Shown one piece after another: positions 8,430 through 16,325 of a stretch of 37,800 nt of DNA. Source of the DNA: CAYLHX01 sp964383675 (GTDB lineage: Bacteria; Patescibacteriota; Gracilibacteria; UBA1369; LOWO2-01-FULL-3); contig CAYLHX010000013.1 in assembly GCA_964383675.1 (NCBI GenBank), forward strand, positions 1 through 37,800, read 5' to 3'. Positions within the stretch are counted from its first letter, which is position 1. Each line of letters starts with the position of its first letter. The translations under genes and the position numbers were made by a program. The notes under the pieces are model-generated. The model searched no databases. It was given only the letters and a program-made list of their open reading frames with translations, and had not been told where the DNA came from.

Positions 8430-8942
8430 ATGAACGAATTAAATATCTACAACATACCGGCTTACCAAAGGAAAAAAAGCCTGGCTGCAAAGTCCAGAAA
8501 ATCCGCAAAAAATGCCACCAAGGCCGGCAGTGCAAAAAGTAGCAAAAAACGCACCTCCAAAAAGACCAAAGCCTCTACAGAGCTACTCTTCAGCGACAAT
8601 CTCAGCAATATTCCGGTTCGTGAGACACCGCCTACAGAGGATCTATATCAGGAAAGAGTTGAAAAGAAGATGGCCGCAGAGCTTCATGAATGGAAGCTCT
8701 GCGGCCACATCGAAGGCTACTTCGATAAAATCGAAGTAGCCATTATCAAGGTTGTAAGCCCTATTCGCACCGGCGACATCCTACTGATGGAAAAAGACTC
8801 CGAGGGACTCTTTGAGATGAAAATAAACTCTATGCAGATCGACCGCAAGGATGTAACCCTCGCCCGTTCCGGCAGCGACATAGGCCTTAAAATTGCCTTA
8901 AAAGCAAAAGTCGGCACTCCCGTATACAAATTAATGGAATAA
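8430..8942 (+). CDS. EF-Tu domain II-like beta-barrel protein with basic N-terminal tail
   Basis: 170 residues in two parts. Residues about 14-50 are a Lys/Ala/Ser-rich tail resembling histone H1-type basic tails. Residues about 90-169 (GHIEGYFDKIEVAIIKV, then PIRTGDILLM, SMQIDRKDV, GLKIALKAKVGTPVYKL) look like the small beta-barrel shared by translation-factor domain II and the C-terminus of U32 peptidases. It lies between pta and ackA in the same operon. The role is unknown; the tail suggests RNA or DNA contact. Bases 8671-8741 inside the gene hold two strong perfect hairpins, described separately. Confidence 0.75.
   Translation: MNELNIYNIPAYQRKKSLAAKSRKSAKNATKAGSAKSSKKRTSKKTKASTELLFSDNLSNIPVRETPPTEDLYQERVEKKMAAELHEWKLCGHIEGYFDKIEVAIIKVVSPIRTGDILLMEKDSEGLFEMKINSMQIDRKDVTLARSGSDIGLKIALKAKVGTPVYKLME
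8671..8707 (+). repeat. Perfect 15-bp hairpin inside a coding sequence
   Basis: TGGCCGCAGAGCTTC (8671-8685) is followed, after a 7-nt loop, by its exact reverse complement (8693-8707). It is fully inside the frame of the beta-barrel protein. There is no T-tract, so it is not an intrinsic terminator. Confidence 0.9.
8715..8741 (+). repeat. Second perfect hairpin, 12-bp stem with 3-nt loop
   Basis: GGCTACTTCGAT (8715-8726), loop AAA, ATCGAAGTAGCC (8730-8741). It begins 7 nt after the preceding hairpin, in the same coding sequence. Confidence 0.9.
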
Positions 8943-8948
8943 TTCTCC

Positions 8949-10124
8949 ATGCTCATTTTGGTTATCAATTCAGGCTCCTCCTCGCTTAAGTTTCAACTGA
9001 TTAAGACCGGTAAAGAATTTAACACCTTGGCCAAGGGACACATCGATGGCATCGGCTTAAAAAGCTGTAAGTTCACTTTCAGCGGAGCGGACAAAAATAT
9101 CGGACAAAAATTTGAGGTAAAAGATCATCGCGAAGCTTTGAATCTAACTTTCCAAACTCTCACCAAAGCCGGCATCATTAAAAAATACAGCGAAATTGAC
9201 GCTATTGGGCATCGCGTCGTTCATGGTGGAGAAAAATACACCTCTTCGGTTAAAATAGATGCCAAAGTCATTAAAGAAATCGATAAACTCTCCGAACTGG
9301 CGCCCTTGCACAACCCACCAAATCTCAAAGGCATCTTAGCCTGTAAAAAACTTACCCCCAAGACACCTCAGATAGCGGTTTTCGATACAGCCTTTCATCA
9401 ATCAATGCCGGAAAAAGCCTATCTCTATGGCCTACCCTACGACTACTACGAAAGGTTAAACATCCGTCGTTACGGTTTTCACGGAACCAGTCACAAATAC
9501 GTGATTCAGGAAGCTCTAAGGCTGCTCAAAAAGAAAAATGCAAAAATCATCTCCTGTCATTTAGGCAATGGCTCTTCCATAACCGCCTTCGACCAGAAAT
9601 CAATCGATACCAGCATGGGCTTCACTCCTCTGGAAGGCATAATGATGGGCACACGCTCCGGCACTATTGATCCGGCAATAGTCTTTTACCTGCAAGAAAA
9701 GCTAAAAATCTCCACCGATGAAATAGACGAAATTCTCAACAAAAAATCGGGACTGAAAGGCGTAAGCGAAATCAGCTCGGACATGCGTAAAATATATGAA
9801 GAATCAAAAAAGAAAAATCGCCTGGCAAAGCTAACCATAGAATTACTTTCCTACCAGATAGCCAAATATTGCGGGGCCTACATCGCCGCACTTAATGGCT
9901 TGGAAGCACTGATTTTTACCGGCGGCATGGGCATCAAGGCCGATTACATACGAAAAAATGTCTGTAAATATCTGGAATTTTTGGGATTAAAGTTAGACGA
10001 CAAAAAGAACCAAGCTCACCAAATTCAAATCTCCGACCCAAAAAGCAAAGTCAAAGTTTTTGTAATTGAAACCAATGAAGAATTACAAATAGCCAAAGAA
10101 ACCGCCGCTATTTTAAAGCATTAA
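8949..10124 (+). CDS. ackA: Acetate kinase
   Basis: 391 residues of the ASKHA-fold acetate kinase family. Recognisable blocks are VINSGSSSLKF at the N-terminus, GHRVVHGG, FDTAFHQSMP, RRYGFHGTSHKYV, SCHLGNGSSITA, GIMMGTRSGTIDP and FTGGMG. It transfers phosphate from acetyl phosphate to ADP, making ATP and acetate, and so completes the pathway begun by pta upstream. The start at 8949 is chosen because MLILVINSGSSSLKF is the standard N-terminus. There is no Shine-Dalgarno sequence. The next gene follows after 1 nt. Confidence 0.96.
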   Translation: MLILVINSGSSSLKFQLIKTGKEFNTLAKGHIDGIGLKSCKFTFSGADKNIGQKFEVKDHREALNLTFQTLTKAGIIKKYSEIDAIGHRVVHGGEKYTSSVKIDAKVIKEIDKLSELAPLHNPPNLKGILACKKLTPKTPQIAVFDTAFHQSMPEKAYLYGLPYDYYERLNIRRYGFHGTSHKYVIQEALRLLKKKNAKIISCHLGNGSSITAFDQKSIDTSMGFTPLEGIMMGTRSGTIDPAIVFYLQEKLKISTDEIDEILNKKSGLKGVSEISSDMRKIYEESKKKNRLAKLTIELLSYQIAKYCGAYIAALNGLEALIFTGGMGIKADYIRKNVCKYLEFLGLKLDDKKNQAHQIQISDPKSKVKVFVIETNEELQIAKETAAILKH

Positions 10125-10125
10125 A

Positions 10126-10647
10126 ATGCCCGAAAATATAATTAAAAACGGAGCCAAAATTTTCACGCATTGTTACTCTAAAACAGTAATAGAATTTCTC
10201 AAAAACGCCAAAAAATCCGGCAAAAAATTTGAAGTCTTCTTAAGCGAAGTGCGTCCGAAGCTATTAGGCCGCCGAACAGCAAAAGCCTTGGCCGAGGCCA
10301 AAATAAAAATCACCATAATGCCGGACCTTGCCGCACCTGAAAAAATAAAAGAGTGCGATCTCCTGCTTTTTGGAGCAGAATCAATAACCAAAGAAGGTAA
10401 TGTAATGAACAAAATAGGCAGCAACAACTTACTAAATATCGCTCAACAAAACAAAATACCGGCCTACTGCCTCACCAGCGTAAAAAAAATTAACGCCAAG
10501 ATAAAACGCAGCCAAAAGCCTGAACAACTCTGGAAAAAACCTCCAAAGGGCGTTAGTCTGCTAAATCCAGGCTTTGAAGAAATAAAAAAAGACCGGCGCT
10601 TCAAACTGATTTTTACAGATCAACCTCCAGAATCTGGCTCTGAGTAA
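10126..10647 (+). CDS. IF-2B/MtnA/R15P-isomerase-like protein, short form
   Basis: 173 residues matching the C-terminal Rossmann-like half of the eIF-2B alpha / methylthioribose-1-phosphate isomerase / ribose-1,5-bisphosphate isomerase family: IFTHCYSKTVIEFL, EVRPKLLGRRTAKAL, LLLFGAESITKEGNVMNKIGS and KIPAYCLTS. Full members have about 300 residues, so the N-terminal helical domain is absent. It starts 1 nt after ackA and is its operon partner. Because the family includes metabolic isomerases and translation-factor subunits, the substrate cannot be named. The gene runs 35 nt into the convergent PP2C-like gene. Confidence 0.78.
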   Translation: MPENIIKNGAKIFTHCYSKTVIEFLKNAKKSGKKFEVFLSEVRPKLLGRRTAKALAEAKIKITIMPDLAAPEKIKECDLLLFGAESITKEGNVMNKIGSNNLLNIAQQNKIPAYCLTSVKKINAKIKRSQKPEQLWKKPPKGVSLLNPGFEEIKKDRRFKLIFTDQPPESGSE

Positions 10648-12607
10648 GAATAAAGAGTTTTTTGGAATCCGCATCTACATAAATATCACGCAACTCACCA
10701 ACACCGTCCAATAAATACTGGGATACATAGTTCAAATTGCCGGTTTTGCTGTCTTTTTGATATGTTAGCACCCTGGCTTCCTTAGAGTCCAAAACGAACA
10801 CCTGATCCAACTTTTCATTAGTGTAAATGGTCTTTGGATCGCTAAAGCTGTTAAAAGGAGGATTGTTGATATAAAACTCCTGTTTACCTCCGGCATAAAA
10901 CTTCCAGATATCTCCGGTGGAGTTCAACATATAAATATTAGCGTCGATAGCGAAACTGAGGGCATTACTCAAATCAACCTCTTCGGCGATATATGGCTCA
11001 GCCGGACCAAACTTCTCCGAAGTGCCCTTAAAGGTGTATTTCCAAATCTGGCTACCTGTGGCATCCAATAAATAAATTTTATTACTCCAGTCATCCAGAT
11101 CCACCGCCTTATGAAAAGAACCATCATCGGTATCCATGAAAGAAACGGTTCCACCGCGATACTCAAGCAATTTACCGGACTTGGTAAGGAAAACCACCGA
11201 ACCGCGATCATCAAACCCGGTCGCGGCAATCACAGTCTCCTCATCATCAATCGTCAAAGGATCCTGAACCTGATCCAAAACAATCTCATAAAGACCATTA
11301 CTGTCGTAAACAAAAACCCGATCTCCAACAGTCGCAAAACCCAAAGCGTTAATGTTAGAGTTTTTCTCAGCCAGGTTCACCAACACCTTTGGACTTTCCA
11401 CTCTCTGAACATTGTCCAAACCGTCACGTAATTCATCAATCTGAACCAAATAAATAGTGGCCTTATCACGATAATCGGAATTTAAAACCGTCATGGCATC
11501 CTGATAGGCCTGATCCAAAATAATTTTTGCAGTCTCTTTATCATATTCAGCCTTTGTTTCAGCCTCGGCCAATTTAGTTTGAACACCGGTCAAAATAGTA
11601 TCCAGTTCCGCAAGTTGATCGTTTACATCCCTTCTATGCTCGGCAAACCAAATACCGACAGAAAGACCGATAATGACCAGGAATAATAGCGCCAAAATCT
11701 TGTCCTTACCGAAGCCCTTGGCAAAAAGTCCTTTAAACATCCTCCCAAAACCTTCCCTCACAGAAGAAAAGACTCCGCTACCACCTCCCTGGTAAACATT
11801 GGAGCGTCTCCTTTTATAGTCTTTCAAAGCTGTAAAAAATTTTCCGGTCAGAGTCTCTTTTTGGGCGGAAGAATGGGAACCGGAAGATTCTAAAACGCTT
11901 CTGGTAGCTGTATCGATTTCATTCTCAATATCCTCCACATCACTCTTAAGTGCGCGCGCGAACAAAATACCGGTAAGCCCCACTCTGCCCAGCATCTCTG
12001 TTGAAATAATATCCCTTACCTCATTTAAAGTTTCCTCAATACTCTTTTTATTAACTGTTCTGGCCAGATCGGTCTTGCTTATATATCTGAGTAGTCGGCT
12101 GGAAGAAAACAAAACAAAATCTCCCGCCTCAATCTTTCCACTGGCAATACTGCTAAAGACATCATCGTTATCCTCATCTTCGCTCAACCCTTCGCTTATG
12201 ATGCTGACATAACGTTTTCTTATCAGATAGGCCTCCGCGTCCCCGGTTTGACTCAAATACAAATCCTCTCCGACAATCGCCGCGATAATAATATTCAAAT
12301 TCCCGATATAACCAGAAACCTTTTGCGATTTAAATTCTCCCAAAATGGCATTCACCGACTTCAAAGCCGACTCAAAACGCTCATAAGGATCACGCCCCAC
12401 CTCCTCAAAGAAGACCTTTTGCAAGGTTTCAAAAATCACGCTACCGATCTCTTCGGCATCAACAGGATTGTTCTGCACCTCTAGGTTCACAAAAATCTGG
12501 CCACTTTTATCGCCATAATCCTGAAACAAATCATAATAATAGTTCTCCAGGAAACTATTGTCGTCCTTGCCTACAAAAAGGAATTCGTAACTTGCTTTTA
12601 GTGACAT
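10613..12607 (-). CDS. PP2C-like domain, transmembrane and beta-propeller protein
   Basis: 664 residues. Residues 1 to about 220 resemble a PP2C/SpoIIE-type phosphatase fold (IIIAAIVGEDLYLSQTGDAEAYLIR, AGDFVLFSSSRLLRYI), but the usual N-terminal metal-binding Asp motif DGxGG is not evident, so it may be a pseudophosphatase. One membrane helix lies at about 305-323 (ILALLFLVIIGLSVGIWFA), then a helical stalk, then repeats about 405-664 containing motifs such as LYEIVLD and YLLDATGSQIWKY, resembling a beta-propeller. The topology suggests a cytoplasmic sensor domain joined to an external propeller. It overlaps the convergent upstream gene by 35 nt. The promoter lies immediately before the ATG. 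Confidence 0.75.
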   Translation of the reverse strand: MSLKASYEFLFVGKDDNSFLENYYYDLFQDYGDKSGQIFVNLEVQNNPVDAEEIGSVIFETLQKVFFEEVGRDPYERFESALKSVNAILGEFKSQKVSGYIGNLNIIIAAIVGEDLYLSQTGDAEAYLIRKRYVSIISEGLSEDEDNDDVFSSIASGKIEAGDFVLFSSSRLLRYISKTDLARTVNKKSIEETLNEVRDIISTEMLGRVGLTGILFARALKSDVEDIENEIDTATRSVLESSGSHSSAQKETLTGKFFTALKDYKRRRSNVYQGGGSGVFSSVREGFGRMFKGLFAKGFGKDKILALLFLVIIGLSVGIWFAEHRRDVNDQLAELDTILTGVQTKLAEAETKAEYDKETAKIILDQAYQDAMTVLNSDYRDKATIYLVQIDELRDGLDNVQRVESPKVLVNLAEKNSNINALGFATVGDRVFVYDSNGLYEIVLDQVQDPLTIDDEETVIAATGFDDRGSVVFLTKSGKLLEYRGGTVSFMDTDDGSFHKAVDLDDWSNKIYLLDATGSQIWKYTFKGTSEKFGPAEPYIAEEVDLSNALSFAIDANIYMLNSTGDIWKFYAGGKQEFYINNPPFNSFSDPKTIYTNEKLDQVFVLDSKEARVLTYQKDSKTGNLNYVSQYLLDGVGELRDIYVDADSKKLFILTQSQILEVDL

Positions 12608-12613
12608 GACAAA

Positions 12614-12642
12614 AATATACTAAAGTAGATATTGACTTGCAA
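12614..12642 (-). promoter_or_regulatory. Leaderless-type promoter of the PP2C-like gene
   Basis: On the minus strand: TTGCAA (12642-12637), a 17-bp spacer and TATATT (12619-12614). Only 6 nt separate the -10 box from the ATG at 12607, so transcription should start at the start codon. Confidence 0.6.
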
Positions 12643-12661
12643 GCATAAACTTATATAGAAT
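12632..12661 (+). promoter_or_regulatory. Promoter of the rpmH-rnpA-yidC-jag cluster
   Basis: TTGACT (12632-12637), then TATAGAAT (12654-12661; spacer 16 or 18 bp depending on the hexamer chosen). It is divergent from, and overlaps, the promoter of the PP2C-like gene. It leaves a leader of about 25 nt before the rpmH ATG at 12693. Confidence 0.6.
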
Positions 12662-12692
12662 CTCCAGGCAAAAAGCTAAAAACAATTAAAAT

Positions 12693-12821
12693 ATGTTAGG
12701 CAAATTAAAAAAGAGGAAACGTCTTAAGAAGCATGGCTTTCGCGCTACCAGCGACAGTGTGCTGAAAAGTCGCCGTACTAAAGGCAGAAAGAGACTTGCT
12801 GTCACTGTTCATTCAAAATAA
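12693..12821 (+). CDS. rpmH: 50S ribosomal protein L34
   Basis: A 42-residue, very basic protein. The core KKHGFRATSDSVLKSRRTKG followed by RKRLAV is the L34 signature (usual form KRKHGFRARM...RRAKGRKRLSV). L34 is a component of the large ribosomal subunit. The N-terminus differs from the common MKRTYQPS start and reads MLGKLKKRKR. The TAA overlaps the ATG of rnpA by one base (TAATG). The order rpmH-rnpA-yidC-jag is conserved across bacteria, often near the origin. No DnaA boxes are visible in the short intergenic region here. Confidence 0.93.
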   Translation: MLGKLKKRKRLKKHGFRATSDSVLKSRRTKGRKRLAVTVHSK

Positions 12822-13162
12822 TGATCGGCAAAAACCATCGTGTCCCAAGTAGTCGTATTGATTACATACTAAAAAAAGGTGAAACCAGAGAATCGAAGCT
12901 ATTTATAAAGAAGTTCGCGACCAACGAAGACAATATAAATCGTTTTAGTATAATAGTTTCACGGAAAATAGAGCCTAAAGCGGTAAAAAGAAACTCATTA
13001 AGACGTCAGATATACGAGGCAATCAGACTTAATATACCTGAAAGCCGCATCACTACAGACTCAGTACTCATTCCCAAAAAAAAGATTTTAGAGGCCAGTT
13101 ATCAAGAGATCGAAGCGGATATTAAAAGTCAATTAACCCCTTCAGATGGAGAAGTTCAGTAA
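12821..13162 (+). CDS. rnpA: Ribonuclease P protein component
   Basis: 113 residues with the RnpA pattern: FSIIVSRKIEPKAVKRNSLR (usual F-x-V-S-R-K-x-x-x-A-V-x-R-N-x-x-K-R) about residues 48-67, plus the basic helix RRQIYEAIR. It binds RNase P RNA and helps 5' processing of tRNA precursors. Its start overlaps rpmH by 1 nt and its end overlaps yidC by 17 nt, so the three are translationally coupled. The RNase P RNA gene is not in this window. Confidence 0.92.
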   Translation: MIGKNHRVPSSRIDYILKKGETRESKLFIKKFATNEDNINRFSIIVSRKIEPKAVKRNSLRRQIYEAIRLNIPESRITTDSVLIPKKKILEASYQEIEADIKSQLTPSDGEVQ

Positions 13163-14405
13163 AATAGCCAAGCAAGTTCTTCTATTCCTAGTTATCTTTC
13201 TAATCATCAACTACATTTTCTCCTTCTTCCAAGACGACAAGGAAGATTTGGTAACCAATGGAGGAAACGTGCTTTTCACCACTACCGACACCGAATATGG
13301 CCGCAATAAAAAGGTAACGGTAAAAATAGTAAACGGTACCAATGAAACTTTAACCATTCCAAGCGAATGTCCCGAAGAGCCGTTTACCGTACTTATGAAG
13401 GAAAACAACGAATGGACTCAAAAGACGGCAGCACCCGAACTGGACTGTGAAAACGCCAAAGATATCAAACTTCCGCCTGGAGAAAAGATCCAAATTCCTT
13501 ACGACAACTGGAATTATGAACTTTTCGGCCAACTCGGACTCTTTAAAATAGCCTTCACAACCGAACTCGACGGTGAGGAAACCACCATGGAGACCAATGA
13601 ATTCCTGGTAGTAAAAGAAGGAATTTTTAGCCAATTATGGTCCGGCGTCTTCTATAGACCAATATATAATGGTCTAATCTACCTAACTTCCGTATTGCCC
13701 GGCAACAGTCTGGGGCTGGCAATTATCATTCTCACTCTAATTATCAGGACATTATTACTGGTGCCGACTCAGAAAGCCATGCAGCAACAAAGAAAACTGC
13801 AGGAAATTCAGCCAAGACTGGAAAAAATTAAAGAAAAATACAAAGGAGATCAGCAAAAAATCGCCATGGAAACTATGGCCATCTGGAAAGATGCAAAAGT
13901 GAATCCCATGGGCAGCTGTCTACCTATTCTACTGCAATTCCCTTTCTTGATTGCGATTTTTTATGTGGTAAGGGACGGTTTAAATCCGGACTACGTTCAC
14001 CTTCTTTACACTCAATATCAAAATTTCAGCATTACCGACATCAATCACTTCTTCCTCTGGATGGACCTTACCAAAACCAACACCTATGTTTTGCCGTTAA
14101 TTATTGGTGCCCTTCAATTCATACAAATGAAGTTATCGATGCATAAGGCTCAAAAAAATAGGAAAAAGGAGGGCAAAGAGGCACCTAAAAACGAAATGGC
14201 TATGGCAACCAACACGATGATGTATATAATGCCAGTAATGATTGCCGTCTTCACCGCCTCCCTACCGGCCGGTGTGGGTATCTACTGGGGAACATCAACC
14301 ATTTACGGAATCATTCAGCAAGTATTTGTAAATAAAGGAAAATCTGTGGATTCGCAGGAGCCGAAAGTAAGAGTGATCGAGGCTAACGAGAAAAAAAGGG
14401 ACTAA
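13146..14405 (+). CDS. yidC: Membrane protein insertase YidC/Oxa1
   Basis: 419 residues: an N-terminal membrane segment (about 8-24), an extracytoplasmic domain (about 35-160), then the Oxa1 core from about 170. The core shows SLGLAIIILTLIIRTLLLVP, with the conserved groove Arg, the coiled cytoplasmic hairpin QRKLQEIQPRLEKIKEKYKG, NPMGSCLPILLQFPFLIAIF, and a last helix ending in GIYWGTSTIYGIIQQ. It inserts membrane proteins with or without SecYEG. The extracytoplasmic domain has an Ig-like or BsuPI-like strand pattern (KVTVKIVNGTNETLTIP) rather than the proteobacterial P1 domain. It overlaps rnpA by 17 nt. Confidence 0.95.
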   Translation: MEKFSKIAKQVLLFLVIFLIINYIFSFFQDDKEDLVTNGGNVLFTTTDTEYGRNKKVTVKIVNGTNETLTIPSECPEEPFTVLMKENNEWTQKTAAPELDCENAKDIKLPPGEKIQIPYDNWNYELFGQLGLFKIAFTTELDGEETTMETNEFLVVKEGIFSQLWSGVFYRPIYNGLIYLTSVLPGNSLGLAIIILTLIIRTLLLVPTQKAMQQQRKLQEIQPRLEKIKEKYKGDQQKIAMETMAIWKDAKVNPMGSCLPILLQFPFLIAIFYVVRDGLNPDYVHLLYTQYQNFSITDINHFFLWMDLTKTNTYVLPLIIGALQFIQMKLSMHKAQKNRKKEGKEAPKNEMAMATNTMMYIMPVMIAVFTASLPAGVGIYWGTSTIYGIIQQVFVNKGKSVDSQEPKVRVIEANEKKRD

Positions 14406-14426
14406 CTATACTTAACCGCAATTAAT

Positions 14427-14891
14427 ATGGATTTAGAAGAAATAATTCGCAGCACCTTAGAGGAGCTACTAATCAAACTTGGCGTAGAATTCAGCAATAT
14501 AACCATTTCCGAGGAAGAAAAAGGCAACTTTATAATAAATGTCACCAGCGATGAGCCAAGTCTTTTAATCGGTTATCATGGTGAAAATATGCTGGCTTTG
14601 CAGCAAATACTAAAAGTAATCGCCTGGAAGAAAGCCCCAAACGAGCAATTTAATGTGATGGTTGATATTGACGACTATCGCACCAGACAAGAAGAAAATG
14701 TTATCAATCTTGCAAAAAGGAAAATTGACCGCGTGCGCAAAAGCCGCCGACCGGAAAAATTACCGCCAATGTCCTCCTATTTCAGAAGAAAGGTTCACAT
14801 GCTCTGCATGAGCCCGGGCTTCGAAGACATCGAAACCTTCAGTGAGGGAGCGGGCGACGACCGTTATATAGTGCTTAAGTTAAAGTCATAA
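14427..14891 (+). CDS. jag: RNA-binding protein Jag/KhpB (KH-R3H)
   Basis: 154 residues: an N-terminal KH domain with GYHGENMLALQQIL (a GxxG-type loop, about residues 50-63) and a C-terminal R3H domain with RRKVHMLCMSPGFEDIETFS ending in DRYIVLKLK. The separate Jag-N domain found in Firmicutes is missing, so this is the compact form. The KhpB/Jag family binds RNA and is linked to cell elongation control in Gram-positives. It is the last gene of the rpmH-rnpA-yidC-jag cluster; the SLH-RlpA gene follows after 5 nt. Confidence 0.92.
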   Translation: MDLEEIIRSTLEELLIKLGVEFSNITISEEEKGNFIINVTSDEPSLLIGYHGENMLALQQILKVIAWKKAPNEQFNVMVDIDDYRTRQEENVINLAKRKIDRVRKSRRPEKLPPMSSYFRRKVHMLCMSPGFEDIETFSEGAGDDRYIVLKLKS

Positions 14892-14896
14892 TTTTC

Positions 14897-15874
14897 ATGT
14901 TTGCCAAAAAACTGCTCAATTCGGTACTGATCCCTGTGCTCTTTTTCAGTTTTGCCCTGCTTCAACTGCCACCACTCGCTACTTTGCCGCTAATGCAAAC
15001 CCCCACGGCCAACGCCGCTTTCGTAGATGTGGAGCCGGGTGAAGCGCATTATGTCGCCATCACCTATCTTCAGGAAAACGGTATTATCAGCGGTTATGCC
15101 GACGGCACATTTAAGCCCTATCAAAAAATCAATCGTGCTGAGGCCCTCAAGATGATCACCCTCGCCAACGGAGTATTTACAGACGAAAATCTTGAAGAAC
15201 CGGATCCTGAAAACACACTGCGCCCTTTTACCGATACTCCTCTGGAGGAGTGGTACACCAAATACCTTATTGCAGCTAAAGAGCAAGGATTCATTGACGG
15301 CTACGAAGATGGCTCTTTCAAACCAACCAACAACATCAACCTGGCGGAGGCTTTAAAAATTCTCTTGGAATCTTCACCCGACATAGCCTTCTTGGGTGAC
15401 CCTGAAAACTATCTCTACAATGACACCCCACTGGAAGCCTGGTTTATCAACTACACCGCCTATGCCAACTGGCAAGGACTACTGAACATATCTTTGGACA
15501 ACATGGCCCATCCCGAACAAGAGATGACTCGCGGCTACCTGGCCGAAATCATCTATCGCAAACTAATGTACAAAAACCAGTACAAATTTGGTGCGGCTAC
15601 CTTTTATGGGGCGGCCGTGCAGGGATCCGGGACAGCATCAGGCGAGACCTTTGACTTAAACGCCTTCACGGCCGCCCACAAAACCCTTCCCTTCGGCACC
15701 ATAGTCGAGGTGACCAATCTGGCTAACGGCCAAAAAGTAGAGGTCAAAATCAATGATCGCGGTCCTTATGGTCCGGGACGCGTACTGGACTTGTCTTCCG
15801 CAGCCTTTAAAGAAATCGGCTCATTGTCAAGCGGCATCATTTATGTACAATATAAAGTGATCTCCTCACCATAA
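14897..15874 (+). CDS. Secreted SLH-domain protein with RlpA-like C-terminal domain
   Basis: 325 residues. A signal peptide (about 1-40, ending TANAAF) precedes SLH repeats: GIISGYADGTFKPYQKINRA (about 61-80), GFIDGYEDGSFKPTNNINLA (about 130-149) and a third degenerate repeat. Residues about 228-323 form an RlpA-like double-psi beta-barrel: ATFYGAAVQGSGTASGETFD, AAHKTLPFGTIVEVTN and INDRGPYGPGRVLDLSS. The catalytic-type His and Asp of lytic transglycosylase RlpA proteins appear in AAHKTL and NDRGP. It probably anchors to secondary cell wall polymer and acts on or binds peptidoglycan. Adjacent to jag with no promoter seen. Confidence 0.88.
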   Translation: MFAKKLLNSVLIPVLFFSFALLQLPPLATLPLMQTPTANAAFVDVEPGEAHYVAITYLQENGIISGYADGTFKPYQKINRAEALKMITLANGVFTDENLEEPDPENTLRPFTDTPLEEWYTKYLIAAKEQGFIDGYEDGSFKPTNNINLAEALKILLESSPDIAFLGDPENYLYNDTPLEAWFINYTAYANWQGLLNISLDNMAHPEQEMTRGYLAEIIYRKLMYKNQYKFGAATFYGAAVQGSGTASGETFDLNAFTAAHKTLPFGTIVEVTNLANGQKVEVKINDRGPYGPGRVLDLSSAAFKEIGSLSSGIIYVQYKVISSP

Positions 15875-15890
15875 TTTAAAACTTCATTCC

Positions 15891-16244
15891 GTGAATCCGA
15901 TAGACTATCAAAAAAGAGCACCGATCAAGAAAAAGGAAACTCTCTACAATGAGACAAAAAAAACCGTAAAATCTTTGATAATTACGCTCAGTTTAATGAT
16001 CTTTGCGTTAACAATAGTCTTTTTTGTCACCACCAATGCCAGCGCCCAAAAAGGGTATACTCTGGAGCAGGAAAAGCTTAAAAACGAGCACCTCAAAAGC
16101 CTTAATGAAAGTCTGACCGCAAAAATCACCAACTCCACCTCGGTTTCTCAGTTTGCCGAAAAAACCATCGCGGAAGAAAAGCAAAAAATCGAAGAATTGG
16201 AAACCAAACAATACATCACTCCGGAAGACAATAAAGTAAACTGA
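15891..16244 (+). CDS. Single-pass membrane protein with coiled coil (FtsL/DivIC-like layout)
   Basis: 117 residues starting at GTG. A basic cytoplasmic N-terminus (about 1-27) is followed by one membrane helix (about 28-48) and a coiled-coil segment (about 55-105) rich in Glu, Lys and Leu. This is the layout of FtsL/DivIC-type septum proteins, but no diagnostic motif is visible, so the resemblance is one of architecture only. It lies 16 nt after the SLH-RlpA gene and ends in TGA, just before the tRNA-Glu promoter. Confidence 0.65.
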   Translation: MNPIDYQKRAPIKKKETLYNETKKTVKSLIITLSLMIFALTIVFFVTTNASAQKGYTLEQEKLKNEHLKSLNESLTAKITNSTSVSQFAEKTIAEEKQKIEELETKQYITPEDNKVN

Positions 16245-16261
16245 AATCGGCAAAAACTTTA

Positions 16262-16289
16262 TTGACTTTATACCTTTTAGCCTTATACT
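16262..16289 (+). promoter_or_regulatory. Promoter of tRNA-Glu and probably PEP carboxylase
   Basis: TTGACT (16262-16267), a 16-bp spacer and TATACT (16284-16289). The expected start is near 16296, about 30 nt before the tRNA. No other promoter is visible before the downstream PEP carboxylase gene. Confidence 0.65.
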
Positions 16290-16325
16290 TAACCCCGCAA
16301 ATTTCAAATTGCTTCTTAACAATAC

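Noticed and set aside
12608..12692. Replication origin beside the rpmH cluster
   Set aside because: The cluster is often near oriC, but the gap is only 85 bp, holds two promoters, has no TTATCCACA-type DnaA boxes, and no dnaA gene is adjacent.
873..16244. Gracilibacteria-type code with UGA as glycine
   Set aside because: Several genes end naturally in TGA at the expected family or operon boundary, including the DUF4010 gene, the zinc-ribbon gene and the FtsL-like gene.
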